Below are positions 8,449-16,917 of a stretch of 64,000 nucleotides of DNA, in pieces (position 1 is the first letter of the stretch; each line of letters begins with the position of its first letter). The notes under the pieces were generated by a model that saw nothing but the letters and a program-made list of their open reading frames with translations, did not search any database and was not told where the DNA came from. Position numbers and translations under genes: made by a program. The DNA comes from an uncultured Clostridia bacterium (lineage in GTDB: Bacteria > Bacillota > Clostridia > Christensenellales > Aristaeellaceae): NCBI GenBank assembly GCA_946411525.1, contig CAMKEI010000002.1:45517-109516 (forward strand), read 5' to 3'.

Positions 8449-8943
8449 ATGCGCCTGTTTGCTGCGGTCAGGCTTTCGGAGGAGGTCCGGGACGCCCTGG
8501 TGAAGACCCGTGACGAACTGCTGCGGCAGGGCGTCCGCGGCCGCTGCCCGCCTCCGGAAAACCTCCATATAACCCTGGTGTTCATCGGGGAGCTTCCGGA
8601 CCCGGAGCCGGTTCTGGACATGACGGACGCTATTTCGTTTCAGCCGTTTCCCATCACCCTGGGAGAGGTCGGGATCTTCGGCGGCGGAATCCTCTGGGCC
8701 GGGATCCGGCCGTCGGATCCGCTGGAGCATCTGGTGAAGCGTCTCCGCCGCGGCCTGGCGGAAGCGGGGATCCCTTACGACCGGAAGGCCTTCAGGCCGC
8801 ATATCACCCTGATGAGAAATATGGATCCGGGGAAAGGACTTCCGGAGATCCGTCTTCCCGGCAGCACCATGACGGTCGACCGGGTTACGCTTTACCGGTC
8901 CGACCGCGGAAAGAACGGCATGATCTATACGGAGATCGGATAA
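8449..8943 (+). CDS. thpR: RNA 2',3'-cyclic phosphodiesterase (2H family, ThpR)
   Basis: 164 residues with the two HxT motifs that define the 2H phosphoesterase family: H40-I-T42 (HITLVFIGE) and H118-I-T120 (HITLMRN). The enzyme hydrolyses 2',3'-cyclic phosphate ends of RNA to 2'-phosphates and was first described as a 2'-5' RNA ligase. GGGAGG precedes the ATG. Thirteen bases separate it from the start of the next gene, so it heads a small operon with a YjbR-like and a VOC gene. Confidence 0.92.
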   Translation: MRLFAAVRLSEEVRDALVKTRDELLRQGVRGRCPPPENLHITLVFIGELPDPEPVLDMTDAISFQPFPITLGEVGIFGGGILWAGIRPSDPLEHLVKRLRRGLAEAGIPYDRKAFRPHITLMRNMDPGKGLPEIRLPGSTMTVDRVTLYRSDRGKNGMIYTEIG

Positions 8944-8956
8944 CGGAGTGAGCGGC

Positions 8957-9331
8957 ATGACCAGGCAGGAACTGACAGATTATATTTTCGATACCTACAG
9001 CGTTGAGCCGGATTATCCGTTTCCGCGGGATGACGTAACCTGTGTGTTCCGGCATACGGACAACCGGAAATGGTTCGGAATCGCCATGTCTGTCCCGTAC
9101 AGGACGATCGGAATCGGCAGGGACGGATACGCCGATATCCTCAACGTCAAATGCGACCCGATCGCGGCGGGGTCCTTCCGGGGGAAACCGGGCTTCTGTC
9201 CGGCGTACCATATGAACAAGGACAAATGGATCACCATCCTGCTGGACGGTTCGGCCGGCCGGGAAGATATCAGAATGCTGCTGGAGATGAGCTATACCAT
9301 GACTGCATCAGAATTCAGGAGGCGTCTGTGA
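8957..9331 (+). CDS. MmcQ/YjbR family protein
   Basis: 124 residues from the ATG at 8957. The GTG at 8948 is too close to the GGAG site to be used. The sequence has the YjbR/CyaY-like fold pattern, with conserved segments FPRDDVTCVFRH, KWFGIAM, NVKCDP and a C-terminal YHMNKDKWITILLDG. Such proteins are small DNA-binding-like or 'MmcQ' domain proteins without a defined biochemical role. Its stop overlaps the next start (GTGA), so the pair is translationally coupled. Confidence 0.85.
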   Translation: MTRQELTDYIFDTYSVEPDYPFPRDDVTCVFRHTDNRKWFGIAMSVPYRTIGIGRDGYADILNVKCDPIAAGSFRGKPGFCPAYHMNKDKWITILLDGSAGREDIRMLLEMSYTMTASEFRRRL

Positions 9332-9780
9332 ACGATCAGAAACGACACACTGTGGAAGGCCTGAGCCACGCAGCGATCCGTGTGCGCAGCATCGACGACA
9401 GCGTCCGGTTTTATACCGGAGTGCTGGGCCTGCGGGAGGCCTTTCGGATGTACCGGGAGGACGACTTCCCGGGGACTGTTTATCTGTACCTGGCGCCCGG
9501 GCAGTACCTGGAACTGTTTTCCGGCGGCACCCGGGAAGCCGCCGCCGGCCCGGACGTGATCGGCGTCTGTCATCTCTGCCTGATGACCAGAGATATCCGG
9601 CGGTCCTTCGAAGCGGTCCGGAACGCGGGCGGCCCGCTGGATTCGGAGATCAGGACAGGGAACTCCCGGTGCCTGATGTTCTGGACCCACGACCCGGACG
9701 GTAATGAAATCGAGATTATGGAAATGCCGCCGGAATCCATGCAGGCACAGGCGGACAGAAGGCTGTCGGAGGAGGCCTGA
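9328..9780 (+). CDS. VOC family protein (lactoylglutathione lyase-like)
   Basis: 150 residues starting at a GTG (9328) with an AGGAGG site 6 bases upstream; the start overlaps the preceding stop. A longer frame to 9070 is a shadow of the YjbR gene. The fold signature is clear: LSHAAIRVRSIDDSVRFYTGVLGL at the N-terminus, a second half starting GVCHLCLMTRDI, and DPDGNEIEIMEM at the end with the metal-ligand Glu. H14, E and H at the expected positions suggest a metal enzyme such as glyoxalase I. Substrate unknown. Confidence 0.88.
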   Translation: MNDQKRHTVEGLSHAAIRVRSIDDSVRFYTGVLGLREAFRMYREDDFPGTVYLYLAPGQYLELFSGGTREAAAGPDVIGVCHLCLMTRDIRRSFEAVRNAGGPLDSEIRTGNSRCLMFWTHDPDGNEIEIMEMPPESMQAQADRRLSEEA

Positions 9781-9813
9781 CGGAAACTGCCGGTTCCGGA
9801 TTCCGGCCCTGCG

Positions 9814-9822
9814 TGGTATGAT
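9814..9822 (+). promoter_or_regulatory. Extended -10 promoter element
   Basis: TGGTATGAT (TG at 9814-9815, TATGAT 9817-9822) lies 37 bases ahead of the nucleoside phosphorylase start. No good -35 is visible, which is typical of extended -10 promoters. The same TGNTATGAT form recurs at 43388 and 45984. Confidence 0.5.
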
Positions 9823-9859
9823 GGACAGGACGCCATCAGCAATTGCAAGCGGAGGAAGT

Positions 9860-10621
9860 ATGATCACAGACAGCTTTGATAACCGGACAGAGGAAATCAT
9901 CAAAGTAGGGCACAATGAAAACGCGAAGAAGGTGGATGCCTGCATCCTGACCTTCTCGGGCGAGATCCTGAAATATGTGCTGGAGCAGTATGAATGCACG
10001 AAGATCGGGGACCTGTATTCTTCCAACGGAGCGAATCCCGTATACGGGTTCACTTATGGGGGAAAGGAGTTCGCGGTCTATATGTCCTATGTCGGGGCGC
10101 CGGGATGCGTGGCTGACATCGAGGACACGCTGTCCCTGATCAATACGGACAGGTATGTGGTCTTCGGCGGGTGCGGCTGCCTGAACAAGGAGATCGCGCG
10201 GGGAAAGGTCATGATTCCCACGGCTGCCTACCGCGACGAAGGAACTTCCTACCATTATGCGCCGGCGTCGGACTATATTCCGGTGAAAAACAGCGACACC
10301 GTGGCGGCGTTCATGGAGCAGGCGGGGCTGCCCTGGATCCAGGGAAAAACCTGGACCACGGATGCGGTGCACCGGGAAACCCGGGGCAATTTTGAGAAGC
10401 GGAAGAGCGAGGGATGCATTTCCGTGGAGATGGAGTGCGCCGCCGTGCAGGCCATGTGTGATTACCGGGGCCTGAACGTCTACTTCTTTTTCACCTGCGG
10501 GGACCTGCTGGACGCGCCGAAGTGGGACGCCCGGAAGGAAAAGGGACAGAAAAAGGACACCCAGCATGATCCCGGCCACTTCGACATCGCGCTGGAGCTT
10601 GCCCGTTATATCTCTGAATGA
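9860..10621 (+). CDS. Nucleoside phosphorylase (uridine/purine phosphorylase family)
   Basis: 253 residues from the ATG at 9860 with a GGAGG site. The NP-I family core is recognisable: the phosphate-binding region (YMSYVGAPGCVADIED), a glycine-rich FGGCGCLNKEIARGKV strand, and the base/ribose site VEMECAAVQAM with the conserved Met-Glu. These enzymes split nucleosides with phosphate to base plus ribose-1-phosphate. Closest in style to uridine phosphorylase; base specificity is not certain. The gene appears monocistronic behind an extended -10 element. Confidence 0.88.
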   Translation: MITDSFDNRTEEIIKVGHNENAKKVDACILTFSGEILKYVLEQYECTKIGDLYSSNGANPVYGFTYGGKEFAVYMSYVGAPGCVADIEDTLSLINTDRYVVFGGCGCLNKEIARGKVMIPTAAYRDEGTSYHYAPASDYIPVKNSDTVAAFMEQAGLPWIQGKTWTTDAVHRETRGNFEKRKSEGCISVEMECAAVQAMCDYRGLNVYFFFTCGDLLDAPKWDARKEKGQKKDTQHDPGHFDIALELARYISE

Positions 10622-10650
10622 ATGATCTTATGATCCGGAGGAACTGAACC

Positions 10651-11079
10651 ATGTTTTCCTATATCTGGCCCCTTGTGCTGGTGGTCCTTTCCAATACGCT
10701 CTACCAGGTCTGCGCGAAATCCGTTCCGGAGGGCATGAACCCGCTGGCTTCGCTGACAGTCACCTACCTGATCGGGGCGGCGGTTTCCTGCGCGCTGTAC
10801 TATATCCTGAACCGGGACGCGAACCTTTTCCGGGAGATCCGGCTGACGAACTGGGCGCCGGCTGTCCTGGGCATTGTCATCGTAGGTCTGGAGGTCGGTT
10901 TTATTTACGCCTTCCGGGCCGGATGGCAGATCAGCATGGCCCAGATCGTTTCTTCCGCTGTGCTGGCGGTGATCCTGGTCTTTGTCGGATACCTGCTCTA
11001 CCATGAGGCGATTACCTGGAACAAGATCGCCGGGATTATTATCTGCCTGGCCGGCCTCGTTCTGATCAACCTGCGCTGA
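10651..11079 (+). CDS. Small EamA/SMR-like membrane transporter
   Basis: 142 residues with about five hydrophobic helices and a final IAGIIICLAGLVLIN helix. It is half the length of normal ten-helix EamA proteins and near SMR size, so it would have to dimerise. The charged start motif and the YLLYHEAITWNKIAG loop are typical of the drug/metabolite transporter superfamily. GGAGG precedes the ATG. Substrate unknown. It lies 29 bases after the nucleoside phosphorylase, possibly as a second gene of that transcript. Confidence 0.82.
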   Translation: MFSYIWPLVLVVLSNTLYQVCAKSVPEGMNPLASLTVTYLIGAAVSCALYYILNRDANLFREIRLTNWAPAVLGIVIVGLEVGFIYAFRAGWQISMAQIVSSAVLAVILVFVGYLLYHEAITWNKIAGIIICLAGLVLINLR

Positions 11080-11090
11080 CTGCCGGGAAT

Positions 11091-11645
11091 TTACCGCACC
11101 TGAAAACGGTCCGGGACGATGTCGCGGATGACGTCTTCAGGTGTTTTTCCTGTGTTGTTGTACAGATGCCCCCGGTTTTCGGGCATGGCTTCGAGCTCTT
11201 TTTTCAGGAACAGCGCACGCTCAACCAGATCCGTGTCGCCGCGGCCGCGGATGCGCCGTTCCAGTTCTTCCGTGTCCGCTGTCAGCACAATGTAATACAG
11301 GCCTGCCTGATGCTCCGCCGCCAGGGCCTTTACCCTGGGAAGCTCATCCTCTATGACATAGTCGATGAGCACGTCCAGGCCTTCCCGCAGCGCCCTGCCC
11401 GCCGTGGCGATGATGCAGTCCCAGTTGAACCGCAGGATGTTCTCCCACAGGACCCGGTCGGAAGCCTGCCCGTCCACGAAGAAATCCCCTTTGTCCTCCG
11501 GCTCGACGAAGCCGGTATGGAAATCGTCGCCGTGGATCACGTAAACGGTTTTGTGTTCCTGCCGGACCAGGTGCCTTGCATAAGCGTCCGTGAAAGTGGT
11601 TTTTCCGCATCCGCAGGGCCCTGAGATAAAATAGATCCTGGACAT
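11091..11645 (-). CDS. P-loop nucleotide kinase-like protein
   Basis: 184 residues from the ATG at 11645 (AAAGGAGG 10 bases upstream); an ATG at 11666 overlaps the preceding stop but lacks a ribosome site. A Walker A motif (GPCGCGKTT) lies close to the N-terminus, a DD pair (HGDDFH) acts as the likely catalytic/Mg site, and an RRIRGRGDTD lid segment follows. It resembles gluconate/shikimate-kinase-like small molecule kinases. Substrate unknown. It forms a two-gene unit with another P-loop protein. Confidence 0.82.
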   Translation of the reverse strand: MSRIYFISGPCGCGKTTFTDAYARHLVRQEHKTVYVIHGDDFHTGFVEPEDKGDFFVDGQASDRVLWENILRFNWDCIIATAGRALREGLDVLIDYVIEDELPRVKALAAEHQAGLYYIVLTADTEELERRIRGRGDTDLVERALFLKKELEAMPENRGHLYNNTGKTPEDVIRDIVPDRFQVR

Positions 11646-11662
11646 CCGGACAAATCCTCCTT

Positions 11663-12154
11663 TCATGCCTGGCGCATGATCATTTCCGCCGCGCGTTCCG
11701 CCGGAAGATCACTGACGTCGACGGCGTTTTCCATTGCTGCGAAATAAGGCAGCGATTTCAGGCTCAGCTCCAGCCACCGGTCTGTCCGCCATTCGCAGAG
11801 GCTGTCTTCCTTCCAGCGCCTGATCAGGCTTTCCCTGCTGCATACCAGCGTAACGCTTTTCACTTCCGCCTCCAGGGCGGCCAGGCCGTCCAGAAGGCTG
11901 TCGTATACCCATGGGTCGTCCATCAGCCACACCAGGACGACCATTCTGCATTCGGAGCATTTCCGGTAATTCCCGATCATGTGCAGGATATTGTCGACTG
12001 CCATGGCCCTGGTTTCCCGGTTTCCGACAAACGGATGGAGATCCATGCACCAGTCCCCGTCAATCAGCGCCGTGCCGGGGGTGCTGTCGGCGATACATTT
12101 TCCCGTCGTGGTTTTTCCGACCCCCATCGGGCCGTTGATGATGATCACTTTCAT
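11663..12154 (-). CDS. P-loop NTPase, small kinase-like
   Basis: 163 residues from the ATG at 12154, with AGGAG upstream. Walker A is GPMGVGKTTT, followed by LIDGDWCMD (Asp pair after strand 2) and the lid region SRESLIRRWKEDS. It matches the AAA_33/nucleotide-kinase-like group of unknown substrate. The paralogous P-loop gene follows directly on the same strand, 17 bases from this stop to the chosen start, so the two are probably co-expressed. Confidence 0.82.
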   Translation of the reverse strand: MKVIIINGPMGVGKTTTGKCIADSTPGTALIDGDWCMDLHPFVGNRETRAMAVDNILHMIGNYRKCSECRMVVLVWLMDDPWVYDSLLDGLAALEAEVKSVTLVCSRESLIRRWKEDSLCEWRTDRWLELSLKSLPYFAAMENAVDVSDLPAERAAEMIMRQA

Positions 12155-12290
12155 GCCGGACGCTCCTGTTTTATTACGGATGGGATGAACTGAATGTACC
12201 ATGTTTCCACCGGATAAACAACGGGCATTTGTCCCGGAAAGCAGACCGGTAAACAGTCCGGCGGAACGAAAAAAAACAACAGATATCCCC

Positions 12291-12321
12291 TTGACTCTGA
12301 CGTAACGTCATACTTTATACT
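12291..12321 (+). promoter_or_regulatory. MerR/TipA-type autoregulatory promoter
   Basis: TTGACT (12291-12296) and TATACT (12316-12321) are separated by exactly 19 bases. A perfect 13-bp palindrome TGACGTAACGTCA (12298-12310) fills the spacer. The next gene, 32 bases downstream, encodes a MerR/TipA-like regulator, and such proteins normally activate their own overlong promoter. Autoregulation is therefore likely. Confidence 0.8.
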
Positions 12322-12352
12322 GTTCCTGCAACGGCCAGGGAGGGGAAATGCC

Positions 12353-13087
12353 ATGAGAACGGTTCATGAGGTCAGTCAGCTGACAGGAGTGAGTATACGC
12401 GCCCTGCAGTATTATGACAGCATCGGTCTTCTGCATCCGGCGGATCACACCGAAGCGGGGTACCGGCTGTATGACGATACGGCCCTGGAAACCCTGCAGC
12501 AGATCCTTCTGTTCCGTGAACTGGAATTTCCCCTGAAGGAAATCAGGAGGATTATCGCCAATCCGGATTTCGACCGGGAGAAAGCGATCGATCAGCAGAT
12601 CGGGCTGCTCCGGCTGAAGAAGGAACACCTGGAGGACCTGATTACCCTGGCCGGCAGGATGAAGCAGGGAGGAACAGCAATGGATTTTTCAGCATTTGAC
12701 AAAACAAAACTGGAGGAGTATGCCCGCAAGGCCAGGGAAGAATGGGGCGCGACGCCGGAATACAGGGAGTATGAGCGGAAATCGGAAGGCAGGTCTGAAG
12801 CGGACAAAAGCAGACTGGGCGCGCAGATGATGGGGATCTTTACGGAGATCGGCATGGAAAGGGGAAACGATCCCGCTTCCGAAAAGGTCCAGGCGCTGGT
12901 GAAGAAACTGCAGGATTTTATCTCGGTACACTATTACACCTGCTCCGATCAGGTGCTCGCCGGCCTCGGACAGATGTACGCCGCAGGCGGGGAGATGACA
13001 GCCAATATTGACCGTGCGGGCGGGGAAGGCACAGGCGCCTTTGCGAACAAGGCCATCCAGGTCTTCTGCTCGGGGAAAGCCCCTTGA
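12353..13087 (+). CDS. MerR family activator with TipAS drug-sensing domain
   Basis: 244 residues. The N-terminal winged HTH of MerR type (residues 1-70: VHEVSQLTGVSIRALQYYDSIG, then GYRLYDDTALETLQQI) is followed by a coiled-coil dimerisation helix. The C-terminal TipAS-like domain (about 115-244) contains the conserved EEYARKAREEWG and YTCSDQVLAGLGQMY segments. TipAS proteins bind peptide antibiotics or other hydrophobic drugs and then activate efflux or their own gene. A GGGAGGGGA site precedes the ATG. The promoter in front carries a matching palindrome. Confidence 0.93.
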   Translation: MRTVHEVSQLTGVSIRALQYYDSIGLLHPADHTEAGYRLYDDTALETLQQILLFRELEFPLKEIRRIIANPDFDREKAIDQQIGLLRLKKEHLEDLITLAGRMKQGGTAMDFSAFDKTKLEEYARKAREEWGATPEYREYERKSEGRSEADKSRLGAQMMGIFTEIGMERGNDPASEKVQALVKKLQDFISVHYYTCSDQVLAGLGQMYAAGGEMTANIDRAGGEGTGAFANKAIQVFCSGKAP

Positions 13088-13120
13088 CGGCGCCGCCCTG
13101 GCGGCCTCCCGGAAGCATGG

Positions 13121-13768
13121 CTATGGAATAAAACTCAACTGATCCGGTTCCACATGGCACGGCAGGAAGAAGATCTTCACGCCGGCCTTTTTTGCGTCTT
13201 CCAGCGCTTCGCAGAACGCCGGGTCCGTTTCCAGGTTTCCGCGAACCTCGGTGACGCCGTCCATCTGGATGACGAACATCAGGACCGGGGTGTATCCTGA
13301 CGCGCCTGCCAGTTCGCGCAGGTGTTTTGTGCCGCGTTCCGTCGGCGCGTCCGGGAACCAGCCGATCCCTTCCCGTTCCAGCGTGCAGCCCTTGACTTCC
13401 ATCAGGAATTGTTCGTTTCCCCGTCTCATCATAAAGTCCAGGCGGGATTCCCCGTACCGGAATTCCGGCCGGATCAGATCAAAGCCCTGCGTTTCCAGCC
13501 ACTCCCGCGCCACGGCGTTCGGCGCCTGGCTGTCGATGTTGACGAGCAGGCCGTTTTGTTTTCGGACGGCGATCAGATCATAGGCTGTTTTCCGGAACGG
13601 GTTGTCCGATCCGGACAGCCAGACTTCCGCCCCGGGAAGGAGCAGTTCCCTGCACCGGCCGGTGTTTTTGACGTGGACTGTTTCTGCGCGGCCGCCAATC
13701 TCTACATGGGCGGTAAACCGGTTCGGCCTGTCAATGAAGGCTGCCGGGATGACATTGCTGTATCTCAT
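13121..13768 (-). CDS. sfsA: SfsA, sugar fermentation stimulation protein homologue
   Basis: 215 residues from the ATG at 13768, family length. The SfsA pattern is clear: RPNRFTAHVEIGG at the N-terminus (OB-like DNA-binding half), HVKNTGRCRELLLPGAEV, and a nuclease-like C-terminal half with ESRLDFMM and EVKGCTLE. Family members bind DNA nonspecifically; the cellular role is unsettled. The start overlaps the stop of the DMT transporter (ATGA), showing translational coupling. An upstream extension of the frame is a shadow. Confidence 0.93.
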   Translation of the reverse strand: MRYSNVIPAAFIDRPNRFTAHVEIGGRAETVHVKNTGRCRELLLPGAEVWLSGSDNPFRKTAYDLIAVRKQNGLLVNIDSQAPNAVAREWLETQGFDLIRPEFRYGESRLDFMMRRGNEQFLMEVKGCTLEREGIGWFPDAPTERGTKHLRELAGASGYTPVLMFVIQMDGVTEVRGNLETDPAFCEALEDAKKAGVKIFFLPCHVEPDQLSFIP

Positions 13769-14667
13769 GGCTGTCCCCGGGTCTTTGGCTTCCTGTTCAG
13801 GATGATCACGGCGGAAAGGATCAGGAGGATCCCGAGCCCGGAAAGCAGGGTCAGCGGCTCGGAGAAGACCAGGATCCCGACCAGCGTTGCCACCAGCGGC
13901 TCGACGGTGGCGAGGATGCCGGCTCTGCTGGCTTCCACGGTGCGGAGGCCGAGCGTATAGGACAGGAACGGGATCACGGCCGTAACCAGCGCGGTCAGGC
14001 CGCAGAAGAACAGCAGCCAGGGCAGATCCGGGGCGGCGGCGAACTTGGAAACCGTGTCCGCCGGCCAGCAGATCAGCCAGGAACCGGCAGCGGCGAACAG
14101 GAAGGTCCATGCGGTGACGGTATAGGGAGAATACCTGCGCAGCGCGACCGTGCCCAGGATGCTGTACAGGCCGTAGCCGATGCCGGAACCGAGGCCGACC
14201 AGCAGGCCGGTCAGGGTGACGCCTTCACCGGAGATCCCGGAGACCAGCACACAGCCGGCAAAGGCCAGCGCAAGGGCCAGAAGCTTTCTCCCGTTCAGCT
14301 TCTCCCGGAAAAACAGCACGGACATCAGCATGATCCAGATGGGTGACGTATAGAGGAGGATCGCAGCGGTGGAAAGCGGCATCATCGTGATGGCGGTAAA
14401 GTAGCAGACGGTGAAGAACAGGATGCTCCCGAAACCCAGCCCCAGGAACAACGGCAGGTCCCGCGGCGCGATCCGGAAACCGGACCGGTCTTTGATGAGC
14501 AGCAGGACGCAGAATAACAGCGTTGCCAGCGTGACGCGGATGCATACGATCTGAACCGAACTGAAGCCGAAGGCGGTGAGCCTCCGGACGAAGATCCCCA
14601 TACTGCCCCAGAAGCAGCCGGCCAGAATAATCAGCAGCGGGCCGATGCTGCGGCGATGTTTTTCCAT
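13765..14667 (-). CDS. EamA family DMT transporter
   Basis: 300 residues with ten predicted helices in two EamA repeats. The first opens with LLIILAGCFWGSMGIFVR; the second starts at GLLVGLGSGIGYGLYSILG, and each ends in a helix after an EPL- or REKLN-type loop. These proteins export or import amino acids, sugars or other metabolites; the substrate is not predictable. The stop overlaps the sfsA start by 4 bases, so the two genes form an operon. Confidence 0.92.
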   Translation of the reverse strand: MEKHRRSIGPLLIILAGCFWGSMGIFVRRLTAFGFSSVQIVCIRVTLATLLFCVLLLIKDRSGFRIAPRDLPLFLGLGFGSILFFTVCYFTAITMMPLSTAAILLYTSPIWIMLMSVLFFREKLNGRKLLALALAFAGCVLVSGISGEGVTLTGLLVGLGSGIGYGLYSILGTVALRRYSPYTVTAWTFLFAAAGSWLICWPADTVSKFAAAPDLPWLLFFCGLTALVTAVIPFLSYTLGLRTVEASRAGILATVEPLVATLVGILVFSEPLTLLSGLGILLILSAVIILNRKPKTRGQP

Positions 14668-14691
14668 GACAGAACCTCTTTTCCGTTCCGT

Positions 14692-15252
14692 TTACCGGTA
14701 ATATTTCTCAATCCCGCCGTAACCTGTAATCAGTTTGTTCCGGCGGGTTTTCCCGACAAAGCTGTCCAGCCGTTTTCTGAATTCCTCCGGGCGGTTTCTG
14801 GCCGCCTCGATATAGGCGATCCGGATCCGCCTATAGGGCTCAGAAAACCGGCTGTAGTTCTCCCAGACGGTTTCATCCTGCCGGAGGGCGTCGATGATGT
14901 CCGACGGGAAAACAAACGGCGCCCGGATCAAGGGGAGGATGCTTTCCCGGACTTTGGGATGGATCAGCCCGCGGTCATCCAGCCAGATCAGCCGCTCGAT
15001 ATTCGGCCGGGAGTAAGGGCTCCCTTTCCGCCTTGGCGTAAAGCGCTGCGCCCGGCGGACCGGGTCGATATGTTTGATTGTGCTGTCGATCCACCCGAAG
15101 CAGAGGGCTTCCTCCACCGCGTCGTTGTAGGACAGGCTTTTCTCCCCGGATTCCTTCATCGGAAACACAAACCAGATCTCCCGGGCGGTTTCAAAATGAT
15201 CCTCAAGGTATTTCCGCCAGACGCTCCGCTCGGCGGTATAGAACGTTTCCAT
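14692..15252 (-). CDS. YdeI/OmpD-associated family protein
   Basis: 186 residues from the ATG at 15252 (GGGAGAGGG upstream). A longer frame starts at 15318 without a site. The family pattern is clear: an N-terminal WRKYLEDHF helix, SYNDAVEEALCFGWIDSTIK, RFTPRRKGSPYS and ERLIWLDDRGLIHP, with a C-terminal PSDIIDALRQD segment. The family has been linked to bacteriocin protection but its biochemistry is unknown. It probably precedes the DMT transporter and sfsA in one transcript (24-base gap). Confidence 0.87.
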   Translation of the reverse strand: METFYTAERSVWRKYLEDHFETAREIWFVFPMKESGEKSLSYNDAVEEALCFGWIDSTIKHIDPVRRAQRFTPRRKGSPYSRPNIERLIWLDDRGLIHPKVRESILPLIRAPFVFPSDIIDALRQDETVWENYSRFSEPYRRIRIAYIEAARNRPEEFRKRLDSFVGKTRRNKLITGYGGIEKYYR

Positions 15253-15427
15253 CCGTTTCCCTCTCCCGCTTCCGATTCCGTTCCCTGCCATTATCCCCGA
15301 TCCGGGGGCTCTTTTCAAGTGAAAGATCCGGCGGATGTGCCGCCGGTCCGCTTGACAAGGGGCGGGTTTTATGATGAGATGCTGTCATGGAAACCGGAAG
15401 TCAATAAGATTCATCGGAGATGAAAAC

Positions 15428-16861
15428 GTGAGAAAAGCGGCAAAACAGATTGTGATCTGCGCGGTGATCCTGACACTGCTCTGCGTTGCCTGCCGGATTG
15501 TTTTTTTCAATCAGTTCAGCATCTGTCTCCCGCTGGGGGAAGACTGGCAGGAGGATACGCCGATCCGGGTGGAGCAGCCGGAGATTCTTCGCCTCGGACC
15601 TGCTGAGAAGCATGACGGGTATCTGAAGATCCCGGTTATTCCCGAAAAACCCGGCGATGCCGACGTGTATTTCGGATCCGGGGACAACAGCCGGGAGGAG
15701 CTTCGTATGCTGCGGGTGGACCGCTTTCATACGGTGTTTGAACTGAACAGCGGGAATTATACGGGCGATACGGCGGTGCTGATCGCCGTGACGCTGTTCT
15801 GGCTGCTGGTCAGCGCGATCATGATGTGGCATTTTCTGCGGGCGAAAGGCGCGGCGTTCTATGATTACGAAACGATCTATTATTCCGGTTTTTCCCTGTT
15901 TGCCCTGGCGTCCGGCCTGGTCATGCTGAGCGTGACGGTTTCCCGTATGGTCCATCCTGAAACCTACAATATGTTTTCTGCCTGTTCCGCCATGGCCGGG
16001 GCCAGCACACGGTACATGCAGATGACGTCGCCGCTTGTGCTGGCGTTTGCCCTGGCCATGGCCGTGAGCAATATTGCCCTGCTGCGGCATGAGAAACCGC
16101 GGTTGCAGAATATCCTGGGCCTGGCTGTCAGCGCGCTGCTGATTGCCGGGGAAGCGCTTGGCTGGTATCTTTTTACCCGGGACTTCATGGGATCCGAGCT
16201 GGAGGGCCGGATCGACAGCACGTTCCGGAATACCTACGCGACGCTGTTCATCTATTTCCAGTGCATGCTGACCGGCGCGGCCGTCTGCGGCATAAACGCT
16301 GCAAGGCACCGGCCCGCTCCGGACAAGGATTTTATCATTATCAACGGCTGCTGGTTCCGGAAGGACGGATCGCTGCCGCCGCTGCTTCGGGGACGGGCGG
16401 ACAGGGCGCTGGCTTTCTGGCGGGAACAGAAGGAGAAAACCGGAAGGGAGGCGGCCTTCGTTCCGTCCGGCGGACAGGGGAGCGACGAACCGGTGCCTGA
16501 GGCGGAAGCGATCCGGCAGTACCTGCTTTCACAGGGGATTGAGGACAGGCTGATCATACCGGAGGACCGGTCGGTGAACACCCTGGAGAACATGGCGTTT
16601 TCCGCGCGGATCATCCGGGCGGCAAATCCGGAAGGCAAAACCGTCTTTTCAACCAGCAGTTATCATGTTTTCCGCAGCGGGATCCTGGCGGGACTGGCCG
16701 GCCTGGCCGCGGAGGGCATCGGCAGCAAAACAAAATGGTGGTTCTGGCCGAACGCTTTCATGCGGGAAACTGCGGGCCTGCTGGCAAAACGATGGAAACA
16801 GGAACTGCTGTTCCTGATGCTGCTGGTCGCTTTCTTCGGAATTCTGTCCATGGTGCTGTAG
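15428..16861 (+). CDS. Membrane protein with YdcF/DUF218 domain
   Basis: About 477 residues from the GTG at 15428, which has a GGAG site 9 bases upstream; an ATG at 15371 lies earlier without a site. One N-terminal helix is followed by an extracytoplasmic segment (about 40-120) and several helices (about 120-300). The C-terminal DUF218 domain (about 300-440) carries IINGCWFRKDG, PSGGQGSDE, EAEAIRQYLLSQGI and SVNTLENMAFS. DUF218 proteins are implicated in envelope or vancomycin-related functions (SanA, YdcF). A last helix closes the protein. Confidence 0.87.
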   Translation: MRKAAKQIVICAVILTLLCVACRIVFFNQFSICLPLGEDWQEDTPIRVEQPEILRLGPAEKHDGYLKIPVIPEKPGDADVYFGSGDNSREELRMLRVDRFHTVFELNSGNYTGDTAVLIAVTLFWLLVSAIMMWHFLRAKGAAFYDYETIYYSGFSLFALASGLVMLSVTVSRMVHPETYNMFSACSAMAGASTRYMQMTSPLVLAFALAMAVSNIALLRHEKPRLQNILGLAVSALLIAGEALGWYLFTRDFMGSELEGRIDSTFRNTYATLFIYFQCMLTGAAVCGINAARHRPAPDKDFIIINGCWFRKDGSLPPLLRGRADRALAFWREQKEKTGREAAFVPSGGQGSDEPVPEAEAIRQYLLSQGIEDRLIIPEDRSVNTLENMAFSARIIRAANPEGKTVFSTSSYHVFRSGILAGLAGLAAEGIGSKTKWWFWPNAFMRETAGLLAKRWKQELLFLMLLVAFFGILSMVL

Positions 16862-16917
16862 AGATATACCGCCGGACCGGAGGCGGGATGAATGCCGACA
16901 ATGATGGGAGGATGGCT

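Noticed and set aside
9070..9327. N-terminal extension of the second VOC protein
   Set aside because: Overlaps the YjbR gene; an AGGAGG site stands directly ahead of the GTG at 9328.
12298..12310. The palindrome as the shared operator of the ADH and AKR promoters
   Set aside because: TGACGTAACGTCA differs from the AAGYTNACTCTAAG core, so the TipA-like regulator is not the likely controller of those operons.
15352..15380. TTGACA ahead of the DUF218 gene as a promoter
   Set aside because: The nearest TATGAT is only 12 bases away and the box at 17 bases (TGAGAT) is poor, so it was not listed.
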